22,770 nt of DNA, from NCBI GenBank assembly GCA_937900135.1, contig CALCDJ010000076.1, positions 1 through 22,770 on the forward strand, read 5' to 3'. Position numbers and translations under genes: made by a program. The stretch is from an uncultured Blautia sp. GTDB taxonomy: Bacteria; Bacillota; Clostridia; Lachnospirales; Lachnospiraceae. Positions 1 to 6,705 of the stretch are shown here, one piece after another (the first letter of the stretch is position 1; each line of letters opens with the position of its first letter). The notes under the pieces are model-generated. The model made no database searches. It was given only the letters and a program-made list of their open reading frames with translations, and was not told where the DNA came from.

Positions 1-71
1 CTTAATTGTGATGCTCAAATTTATTCTCTATCCACTACCTCTTTGTTTCAAACTTTGTCCTCTCTTTTTCC

Positions 72-1121
72 TTATGCCCGGATTGCCCAACGCATTTTTG
101 TGGAACGGGCACGTCCGTTTTTCGCGCATTCTTCTGCGGAAGGACGGATTACATCATTTGCGATTTCTTTGTAAATTCCTTCTTTGTAATATTGTTTGAA
201 GGCTTTTTTTACCAGCCGGTCTTCTCCGGAATGGAAGGTCAGAATTGCTACTCTTCCATTGGGTTTCAAAACGCCGGGAAGTTTATCCATAAATTCATAA
301 AGCACCTCAAATTCACTGTTTACATCAATGCGAAGGGCCTGGAAGGTTCTCTGACAGGATTTCTTTACCCCTTCCTTCTGCTCCTTTACCGGAAGGAAGG
401 ACAACGCTTTTTCAATCACCAGTCTCAAATCTGTTGTAGTTTCGATTTTTTTACCTTTTTTCTGCGCAGAGATCACTTCCCTGGAGATTTCTTCTGCATA
501 AGGTTCATCTGCATTTTCCAAGAGCATCCCATAAAGCTCTTCTCTTGTAATTTCCTGAAGACGCTGTGCCGCGCTGATGCCTTTCCGGGGATTCATACGC
601 AGATCCAGAGGGCCATCCACTTTATAAGAAAATCCCCGTTCCGGATTATCGATCTGCATGGAGGAGACTCCCAGGTCTGCCAGGACGAAATCAAACTTGC
701 CAACTTCCTCTGCCACCTGATCAATATCCCGGAAATTCTGAAGACGCACCGTAAGGATATCGTCCCCAAAGCCCTGCTTGTTCAGACGTTCTTTTGTCTT
801 GGCAGATTCAATGGGGTCTACATCCAGGGCATACAGATGCCCCTGTCCATTCAGGCATTTCAGCATTTCTCTGGTATGTCCGCCATAACCAAGTGTGGCA
901 TCCAGACCCTGCTGTCCTGGCTGGATCTGCAAAAAATCCAGAATTTCCTTGACCATAATGGAAATATGCATGCCTGCCGGAGTGCTTCCTTTACTAATGA
1001 CCTTCGCAATGGTATCTCCGTATTTTTCCGGCTGTAATTCTTTATATTTTTCTTCAAAACGTCTGGGATGGGTTCCTGAATATCTGACCCGTCGTTTATG
1101 CTGTTTTTCCTGATTTTCCAT
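72..1121 (-). CDS. rsmH: RsmH-type 16S rRNA m4C1402 methyltransferase, divergent stand-alone form
   Basis: SAM-dependent N4-methylation of C1402 in the decoding centre of 16S rRNA is the role of this family. The SAM-binding segment LDATLGYGGH is at residues 73-82, the family block GVSSMQIDNPERGF at 151-164, then DGPLDLRMN, TFQALRIDVN and FHSGEDRLVK near the C-terminus, ending with ARSTKMRWA. I chose the ATG at 1121 because GAGGA lies seven bases upstream; an in-frame TTG at 1133 overlaps that site and would be the start only if the Shine-Dalgarno were ignored. The protein is 349 aa, longer than the usual roughly 310, with about 50 basic and charged residues before the methyltransferase fold. 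It is not beside mraZ, ftsL or penicillin-binding genes, so it is probably a second, paralogous copy. Family is sure; identical target is inferred. Confidence 0.87.
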   Translation of the reverse strand: MENQEKQHKRRVRYSGTHPRRFEEKYKELQPEKYGDTIAKVISKGSTPAGMHISIMVKEILDFLQIQPGQQGLDATLGYGGHTREMLKCLNGQGHLYALDVDPIESAKTKERLNKQGFGDDILTVRLQNFRDIDQVAEEVGKFDFVLADLGVSSMQIDNPERGFSYKVDGPLDLRMNPRKGISAAQRLQEITREELYGMLLENADEPYAEEISREVISAQKKGKKIETTTDLRLVIEKALSFLPVKEQKEGVKKSCQRTFQALRIDVNSEFEVLYEFMDKLPGVLKPNGRVAILTFHSGEDRLVKKAFKQYYKEGIYKEIANDVIRPSAEECAKNGRARSTKMRWAIRA

Positions 1122-1164
1122 GTTTTTCCTCAACTTTCCACTGATATCACTATTTCTGCTCTTT

Positions 1165-1173
1165 ATTCTACCA
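1165..1173 (-). promoter_or_regulatory. Extended -10 promoter candidate for the rsmH-like gene
   Basis: Read on the minus strand, TGG TAGAAT forms an extended -10 element 44 bases upstream of the chosen ATG. The -35 position has only a weak match (TGGCAA at 17-base spacing), which fits an extended -10 promoter. Confidence 0.4.
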
Positions 1174-1223
1174 CACCCTCATCTGTTTTGCCACGAAAAT
1201 AGTTGCTGTGGAGGTTCACTCCC

Positions 1224-1252
1224 TTGACATCTTGGTGCCTGCCACGTAGAAT
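1224..1252 (+). promoter_or_regulatory. Sigma-A-type promoter for apbE
   Basis: TTGACA at 1224-1229 and TAGAAT at 1247-1252 are separated by exactly 17 bases. Transcription would start near 1259, about 40 bases before the apbE start codon. No operator is evident. Confidence 0.75.
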
Positions 1253-1300
1253 ATAGAACTGGATTCATTTTACGCATTCATTTACAATAAAGGAGTATCT

Positions 1301-2347
1301 ATGACAGAAAACAAACGTACCATTGGCATCAGCGCCGTACTGATTCTGGTTCTGTTCCTTGTTTTTGGTTTTTTTTATCAGAAACAGCAGAAGCAAAACC
1401 AGCAACCCATTTCTGCCACCAGCTTTAAATTAAATACCATGGTAAAAGTTACCATTTATGATTCCCAGAATCAGGAATTACTGAATCAGGTGATGGAAGT
1501 CTGTGACAAATATGAGAACCTGTTCAGCCGAACCAAAACCAGCAGTGAAATCTATCAGCTAAACCATGGTACCCTTCCTCAAAAGGACGGGGCGTTTCTT
1601 CTTTCTCCTGAAACAGCAGAGCTTGTTCAGGAAGGACTTCGGTTCAGCCAGCTTTCCAATGGCGCCTTTGACCTTTCCATTGAACCGGTTTCTTCTCTCT
1701 GGGATTTTACCTCAGAAGAAAAAGTCATTCCAGATCAGCAGGAGCTTCGTAAGGCATTGCCTTTGGTGGATTATAAAAACATAGAATTAAAAGATAATCT
1801 TCTCACATGGAAGCACCCCGGCATGGGTCTGGATCTGGGAGCCATTGCCAAGGGTTATATCGCAGACCGCATGAAGGATTTTCTGGTATCCAAAGGGATA
1901 AAAAGCGCCATCATCAATCTTGGGGGAAATGTACTCTGTATCGGAGAATCCCCAGAAGGCCGTCCTTTTCAGGTGGGCATCCAAAAGCCCTTCTCCGAAA
2001 GGGGAGAAAGTCTGCTTTCTCTGGAGATTACCGATCAATCCGTGGTTTCCTCCGGTATTTATGAGCGCTATTTTGAAAAGGATGGGGTATTGTACCACCA
2101 TATTTTAAATTCCAAAACCGGGTATCCCTATGAAAATGATCTACTTTCCGTTTCCATTATCTCAGATCGCTCCGTGGACGGAGATGGTCTGAGTACCACC
2201 TGTTTCTCCCTTGGTCTTGAAAAAGGGATGGAACTCATTGACAGCCTGGAAGATGTAGAAGCCATTTTTATTACAAAGGATGAAACTGTCCATTACAGTA
2301 AGGACTTTGAACAGAAAATCAAGGTCACGTCTCTGTCTCTTCCGTAA
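1301..2347 (+). CDS. apbE: FAD:protein FMN transferase (ApbE)
   Basis: ApbE cleaves FAD and attaches FMN through a phosphoester bond to Thr or Ser in a D-x-x-S/T-G-A-T motif of exported or membrane flavoproteins. Visible family blocks are LFSRTKTSSEI (74-84), NGAFDLSIEPV (120-130), MGLDLGAIAKGYIADRM (175-191), IINLGGNV (204-211), HHILNSKTGYP (266-276) and the metal-site region DGDGLSTTCFSLG (293-305). A hydrophobic segment at 9-26 has no lipobox Cys, so the enzyme is probably membrane-anchored facing outside. The start has AAAGGAG nine bases upstream. It converges on the rnf-like operon, whose RnfD and RnfG products carry the acceptor sites; those are the obvious substrates. Length, 348 aa, is normal. 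Confidence 0.92.
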   Translation: MTENKRTIGISAVLILVLFLVFGFFYQKQQKQNQQPISATSFKLNTMVKVTIYDSQNQELLNQVMEVCDKYENLFSRTKTSSEIYQLNHGTLPQKDGAFLLSPETAELVQEGLRFSQLSNGAFDLSIEPVSSLWDFTSEEKVIPDQQELRKALPLVDYKNIELKDNLLTWKHPGMGLDLGAIAKGYIADRMKDFLVSKGIKSAIINLGGNVLCIGESPEGRPFQVGIQKPFSERGESLLSLEITDQSVVSSGIYERYFEKDGVLYHHILNSKTGYPYENDLLSVSIISDRSVDGDGLSTTCFSLGLEKGMELIDSLEDVEAIFITKDETVHYSKDFEQKIKVTSLSLP

Positions 2348-2357
2348 ATCCACCATC

Positions 2358-2400
2358 AAAAAAGGACCCTGGATTCTTAAGAATCCTTGGTCCTTTTTTT
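2358..2400. terminator. Bidirectional terminator between apbE and the rnf-like operon
   Basis: An A-run and AAGGACC (from 2358) pair with GGTCCTTTTTT (2389-2399); inside sits the perfect palindrome GGATTCTTAAGAATCC (2371-2386), separated by a 2-base mismatch on each side. There is a T-run on each strand, so it can end both apbE (plus) and the convergent operon (minus). Confidence 0.88.
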
Positions 2401-2419
2401 ACAGAATGCTTTTCCTGTC

Positions 2420-3187
2420 TTAATAAATACTCAAAATCATATATATAAATCCCATGGCCAGCATCTCTACGGGAAGACCTCGATACGCCTTTCCTGTTCT
2501 TGCAAACCGCAGCGTTTTCTTTACAGAAATAAACAGGATAATGGGTACGATCACGGTCCAGATAAAGCCCACCGTCTCTCCAAAGGTCACCATCTCAAAG
2601 GGACGGGCAAAGAGAGCTGCCGGAATTACCAGAAGCAGGCTTTCCGTGTCTCTGCTTCTTTTTTTCAGGATTCCATTGGTAAATGCAAGGGCCAGACCTG
2701 CACTTAAGAATCCAAAGGTGGTTTCCAGGAATTTCTTTGACATAAATTCTGCATCCATCAAATGATAGCCGAACACATTGCCGCTTCCACAGAATTCCCG
2801 GAGAATCGCCATCAGAATCCAAAAGCCCCAGAGAAGGGCACATTCCCAGAACAGTTCTCCATATTCTCCCTGGATTTCTCCTTTTAATACGTGTCTTGCA
2901 GACAACAGACCCAGAATAAAGGTCAGGAGCCAGGTTGCTGTTTCCACCTGAATTCCCAGTGTGGAAAAGCCCAGGAGAAAGGCGCTTGCGCTAAGGGAAC
3001 CGGTTCCCACATAAACACAGGCCTTTACACTCCACTCCGGTACCATATTTTCCAGAAGGTTCTTCAGAAATTCTGCAAACACTACGGACAAAAGTACCAG
3101 GATACCAGCACAGAAAGCTTCCTTCATTCCGGCGGAAAATGCAACGATTCCCAGAGCGAAGGCTTCTGCCGGATATTTTAATCTCAT
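2420..3187 (-). CDS. Divergent Rnf-Nqr family membrane subunit (RnfA/RnfE-like)
   Basis: An integral membrane protein of the family that includes RnfA, RnfE, NqrD and NqrE, where two half-proteins normally form the core holding an intramembrane iron centre. Support comes from about six or more hydrophobic segments, the family-like ILREFCGSGNVFG (128-140), which corresponds to the REF/L-G-G-LFG region of RnfE, and its place as last gene of the operon. It is 255 aa rather than the usual 190-230, with about 75 extra C-terminal residues. The two Cys motifs I expect (LGLCP near the N-terminus, VNC-x2-LG in the middle) read LGIVA (12-16) and TFILGLLSA (89-97) here, so both Cys appear absent. GGAGG lies 8 bases before the ATG. 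It could be either an RnfE or an RnfA derivative; I leave the symbol blank. Confidence 0.7.
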   Translation of the reverse strand: MRLKYPAEAFALGIVAFSAGMKEAFCAGILVLLSVVFAEFLKNLLENMVPEWSVKACVYVGTGSLSASAFLLGFSTLGIQVETATWLLTFILGLLSARHVLKGEIQGEYGELFWECALLWGFWILMAILREFCGSGNVFGYHLMDAEFMSKKFLETTFGFLSAGLALAFTNGILKKRSRDTESLLLVIPAALFARPFEMVTFGETVGFIWTVIVPIILFISVKKTLRFARTGKAYRGLPVEMLAMGFIYMILSIY

Positions 3188-3206
3188 ATTGATTCCTCCG
3201 CTTCTT

Positions 3207-4169
3207 TTAGTTCACTGTCTGTAAAAACGCATATGCATCATTGATCGCAGTTACTGCTGCAGTGGAAGAAATGGTAGCTCCGGATACTGCATCTACCAGA
3301 GTTCCTTCTGCCGGTGCCTGAGTTTCTTCTTCCGGCGCTTCTGTCACTTCTACCCCAGCTGCTTCATTCAGACACTGTTCTGCCAGGCTGATAAAGCTTC
3401 CCACTGAGATACTTACGCCGGATACTGCATCTGTCTTACCCTGTTCATCTGTGGTAAGGAAGGTAAGATTCTGATTCTCAATCAGTGCATTTGCAAGAGC
3501 CTCCGCCTGTTCTTTCCAGGTCGGACCGTCTTCTGTCATCACATATTCTCCATTTTCAGACATAACACTTTTCTTTGTTCCGTCTTCTGTAATGGCATCC
3601 CAGTTTACGGCTGTGATCTTTCCGTCCTTTACGGTCATGGTCACCTGTTCTACAAATCCGTTGTCATCTGCTGCTTCACTCTTTGCAATGTAATCTCCAT
3701 CTGTAAAGACAGCGCCTTCTAATGCATCCTCTTTTGGAGCTTCTGTCTCTGCTTCTTCCTCACTGGAAGCAACCTCCATACCTGGAAGATATACAGGAGC
3801 CTCAACTCCATCAAACTGGCTCAGAAATTCCGGTTCTGCAATTCTTGCTCCCAGACCTTCTGTTTCTGTCTGCTCAAGAACTTCTGCTTTTGTCACTGTT
3901 TTTTTATCTTCTCCAAAAGAAACCTTCATGAGGATATCTCCGCCATATCCTTTTGCTTTTACAGATACCTGATATCCATTTTCTGTCACAGATGCTTCCT
4001 CAATATTTTCTGCGCCGCTTACATCCAGTTCTTCCTTCACTGTTTCTGCGGCTGCATCACCGCTATTTTCAGTTTCTACCGCAAGCGCCTTAGAACCAAG
4101 GATTACCCCAAAAGAAAGGGCTGTTACTACTGCAAGTGCAAGAATTCCTCTTACATTTTTATTCTTCAT
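3207..4169 (-). CDS. rnfG: RnfG-like flavoprotein with an inserted second FMN-binding-type domain
   Basis: RnfG is an extracytoplasmic, membrane-anchored subunit carrying covalent FMN. The protein has an N-terminal membrane segment (7-30), an RnfG core (GYGGDILMKVSF at 74-85; TETEGLGARIAEPEFLSQF at 101-119) and the C-terminal flavinylation motif DAVSGATISS (293-302, acceptor Thr299). Between them, residues about 150-270 form another FMN-binding-type unit: DGDYIAKSE (157-165), VTMTVKDGKITAVNWD (176-191), WKEQAEALANALIENQ (218-233) and DAVSGVSIS (247-255). Acidic Glu/Ala/Pro-rich linkers (131-150, 275-290) flank it. Total length, 320 aa, exceeds the usual 190-230. The ATG overlaps the rnfD stop (TAATG) and uses GGAGG in the rnfD 3' end, indicating translational coupling. 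The name is by order and core motifs. Confidence 0.82.
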   Translation of the reverse strand: MKNKNVRGILALAVVTALSFGVILGSKALAVETENSGDAAAETVKEELDVSGAENIEEASVTENGYQVSVKAKGYGGDILMKVSFGEDKKTVTKAEVLEQTETEGLGARIAEPEFLSQFDGVEAPVYLPGMEVASSEEEAETEAPKEDALEGAVFTDGDYIAKSEAADDNGFVEQVTMTVKDGKITAVNWDAITEDGTKKSVMSENGEYVMTEDGPTWKEQAEALANALIENQNLTFLTTDEQGKTDAVSGVSISVGSFISLAEQCLNEAAGVEVTEAPEEETQAPAEGTLVDAVSGATISSTAAVTAINDAYAFLQTVN

Positions 4170-5131
4170 TATCTTTCCTCCGCTATCACTTCTTTTTTCT
4201 TTGTTCCATAGACATGTTTTTTATAAAGGGTGGACAACAGTCCTGCCATACAGTTGGCAGTCAGAATACCGAAGCAGATTCCCTCGGGATAATTGCTGAA
4301 CAAACGGATGGCTGCCGTAATTACACCTGCCGCTGCCGCATAAATCAGCTTTCCTTTTCTGGATGCAAACGCATAATCCGTCAGCATATAGCATCCTCCC
4401 ATAATCAGACCTCCTCCAAAGAGGTTCATGAGAATATCTCCGGTAAACAGTCCACTTGGTCCAAATATAAAGGTCAGAAGCAGAACTGTTCCAATATAAG
4501 TAATGGCTGCCTCTGCATTGACGATTCCCATGTAGCACATGTATCCAAAGCCAACGAGAAGAAGAAGTTTACTGGTCTCTCCCATTGCTCCCGGCATTTC
4601 TCCAAGGAACATCTGTAAGTAACTATAGCCAGCTTCTCCGCCGCCCTTCACAGTACCAAGAACCGTTGCCGCAGATACGGCATCTGGATTCAGCATCTGA
4701 GGAACCACATACTGCATAACCGCCTGGGGCCAGACCACCATGACCAGAAGACGTCCCATCAGAGCCGGATTGACAAAGTTGTTTCCGATTCCTCCGAACA
4801 TCTGCTTTACAAAAATAATACTAAATACATCTGCTGCCACCAGTACCCATACAGGAACTGTAACCGGCATATTAAATACAATCAGAAGTCCGGTAACCAC
4901 CGCACTGAAATCACCTGCTGTCACCTGTTTTTTTGTCAGCTTCTGCCAGAGGTACTCTGCAATGACACAAACGGAAACAGACAATCCGGCAAGATACAGC
5001 GCCCGAATCCCAAAGAAATAGATGGCGCCTAAAAGGGCCGGAATCAGAGAAATAGACACCTGCATCATAACCCAGCGGGTGGTACGTTCTGTCCGAAGGT
5101 GTGGTCCCTGAATCGTTCTTGTCTCACTCAT
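4169..5131 (-). CDS. rnfD: Electron transport complex subunit RnfD
   Basis: Polytopic membrane subunit that carries covalent FMN on the outer face and relays electrons to RnfG. Family hallmarks are GGIGNNFVNPALMGRLL (113-129), the flavinylation site DAVSAAT with acceptor Thr156, GPSGLFTGD (224-232) and LFSNYPEGICFGIL (277-290); about eight to ten hydrophobic segments are present. The frame is open to 5251, but the homologous protein begins at MSETRTIQGPHLR: that ATG (5131) overlaps the rnfC stop as ATGA, giving a normal 320 aa. The Shine-Dalgarno is weak (GGTGA), so coupling to rnfC is likely. The acceptor motif has Ala where Gly is usual (SAAT for SGAT), which I believe is common in clostridial RnfD. 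Confidence 0.9.
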   Translation of the reverse strand: MSETRTIQGPHLRTERTTRWVMMQVSISLIPALLGAIYFFGIRALYLAGLSVSVCVIAEYLWQKLTKKQVTAGDFSAVVTGLLIVFNMPVTVPVWVLVAADVFSIIFVKQMFGGIGNNFVNPALMGRLLVMVVWPQAVMQYVVPQMLNPDAVSAATVLGTVKGGGEAGYSYLQMFLGEMPGAMGETSKLLLLVGFGYMCYMGIVNAEAAITYIGTVLLLTFIFGPSGLFTGDILMNLFGGGLIMGGCYMLTDYAFASRKGKLIYAAAAGVITAAIRLFSNYPEGICFGILTANCMAGLLSTLYKKHVYGTKKKEVIAEER

Positions 5132-6501
5132 GATTTCTTCACCGCCCTTTCCCGCATTCTCTGCTTCACAACATCTCTTGCCATTCTGGTACGTACTGAC
5201 AGCTCTCTCTTTGCCGGGCAAATATAAGAGCAGCAGCCGCAGGCAATACATTCGCTGGCATATAATTCTTCACATAAGTCATAATCTTCGTCCATATAGG
5301 CAAATTCGATCTGATAAGGAACCAGTCCTGCCGGGCAGACACTCTCACATCCTGCGCAGCGGATACATGGCTGTTCCTCATATTTCTGATCGGGAAGAAC
5401 CAGGATTCCGGAAGAATTTTTTGTAATATAAAACAGTTCCTCCCCGTCATCCCAGTTAGATGCCACACAGGGACCTGTCATAGGACCGCCTGCAATGACG
5501 CGGTTCTCTTTTGTTGTTACGCCGCCGCAAAGCTGTACCAGTTCCTTCGCGGAGGTTCCAATGGGAACCAGATAATTTCCTGGATTTTTTACCCATCCTG
5601 TCACAGTTACAATGCGGCTGATCAGTGGTCTGCGACCCAAAAGCATATCTGCTGCCGCCTTTGCCGTTCCCACATTGGAAACGATCACTCCCACGTCTGC
5701 CGGAAGTCCGCCCATGGGAACTTCTCTGTCCAGAACTGCCTGGATCAGCTGACGCTCTCCACCCTGTGGATATCTGGTGGGAAGTACCTTTACCTCCACA
5801 GGCGCTTCTTTTTCCAGAAGAGCCTTTGCCTCTGTCAAAAGCCTCTGAAGCTTCTCTGCTGCTTCCGGTTTGTTGTCTTCCATACAAAGATATGCCTTCT
5901 CTGCTCCAGAAGCTTTAAGAAGCAGACGCACACCATTTAAAACGCCAAAGCTGTGTTCCAGCATGAGACGGTAATCGCAGGTAAGAAATGGTTCACACTC
6001 TGCTGCATTGATCAGCAGGGCGTCAATGGTTTTCTCTGTTTCATATTTTTTATGAGTGGGAAAGCCAGCTCCACCCATACCTGTAAGACCACCTTCACAA
6101 ATGCCCTCAATGATTTCCTCCCTGGAAAAAACATCCAGATCTGAAAGCTCCTTTTCATAAGAAAATGCTTCCTCCTGGCTATCTTTTTCCCTGCGGATGA
6201 TGCAGGCAGAAATTTTTCTTCCCTGGTTCTCAACTTCCCTGATTGCCTCTACCCTTCCGGTAACACTGGCATGAAGGGGCGCTGCCATAAAGGCGGCCGG
6301 TCTTCCGATTAGCTGTCCTTCCCTTACCTGATCTCCCGGACGAACCAGGAATTCACATCTTCCCCCAAAAGACTGTTCTGACAGTATGGTTACCGTCTCT
6401 GGAGAATACGTCTGAATGGGAAACGTCATGGTCAGATCCTTATCGTATCCATCTGTAGGATGGACTCCGCCGGGAAATGCACTCTTTTCTTTTTTTCGCA
6501 T
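5128..6501 (-). CDS. rnfC: Electron transport complex subunit RnfC
   Basis: Peripheral cytoplasmic subunit that exchanges electrons with NAD(H) through FMN and two [4Fe-4S] clusters. The N-terminal FPGGVHP (9-15) and biotinyl-like region (50-100) are followed by the nucleotide-binding GGLTGMGGAGFPTHKK (137-152) and LLINAAECEPFLTCD (162-175). Two ferredoxin motifs are intact: C379-x2-C382-x2-C385-x3-C389-P and C418-x2-C421-x2-C424-x3-C428-P. The ATG at 6501 has AAGGAG eight bases upstream. It is the first gene of the operon and precedes rnfD by a 4-base overlap. Length, 457 aa, is normal. With no RnfB here, the usual ferredoxin entry point is not encoded in this locus. Confidence 0.93.
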   Translation of the reverse strand: MRKKEKSAFPGGVHPTDGYDKDLTMTFPIQTYSPETVTILSEQSFGGRCEFLVRPGDQVREGQLIGRPAAFMAAPLHASVTGRVEAIREVENQGRKISACIIRREKDSQEEAFSYEKELSDLDVFSREEIIEGICEGGLTGMGGAGFPTHKKYETEKTIDALLINAAECEPFLTCDYRLMLEHSFGVLNGVRLLLKASGAEKAYLCMEDNKPEAAEKLQRLLTEAKALLEKEAPVEVKVLPTRYPQGGERQLIQAVLDREVPMGGLPADVGVIVSNVGTAKAAADMLLGRRPLISRIVTVTGWVKNPGNYLVPIGTSAKELVQLCGGVTTKENRVIAGGPMTGPCVASNWDDGEELFYITKNSSGILVLPDQKYEEQPCIRCAGCESVCPAGLVPYQIEFAYMDEDYDLCEELYASECIACGCCSYICPAKRELSVRTRMARDVVKQRMRERAVKKS

Positions 6502-6572
6502 GCCCTGTACTCCTTCAATTCTTTATTTCCAGCTGCTGTACAACTTCCGTTAAAATATTAACGAACTTGTAT

Positions 6573-6601
6573 AACATACCATATTGGAGAGAAATTGACA
6601 A
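6573..6601 (-). promoter_or_regulatory. Promoter candidate for the rnf-like operon
   Basis: On the minus strand TTGTCA (6601-6596) is followed after 17 bases by TGG TATGTT, an extended -10 (hexamer 6578-6573). It gives a leader of about 65 bases before rnfC and separates this operon from the maltodextrin operon upstream. Confidence 0.5.
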
Positions 6602-6668
6602 GACTAATCTTTGTTTTTCTCCTGCTATATTTTCCCACCGAAATACAATTCCTATTCCTTTACGCACA

Positions 6669-6701
6669 ACAGGCAGAAAACAATCTCTGTTTCCTGCCTG
6701 T
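6669..6701 (-). terminator. Hairpin at the 3' end of the maltodextrin operon
   Basis: A 14-bp stem with one G-U pair and a 5-base loop (arms 6669-6682 and 6688-6701) starts five bases after the last stop codon of the operon. No T-run follows on the minus strand, so it may stabilise the 3' end or act with Rho rather than being a classical intrinsic terminator. Confidence 0.5.
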
Positions 6702-6705
6702 AAAC

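Noticed and set aside
192..1037. Plus-strand open frame of 281 codons
   Set aside because: Antisense to the rsmH-like gene, whose motifs are unmistakable; the protein has no recognisable fold.
5132..5251. N-terminal extension of RnfD by 40 residues
   Set aside because: The extension lies inside rnfC and has no membrane or family similarity; the ATGA overlap start at 5131 gives the normal RnfD N-terminus.
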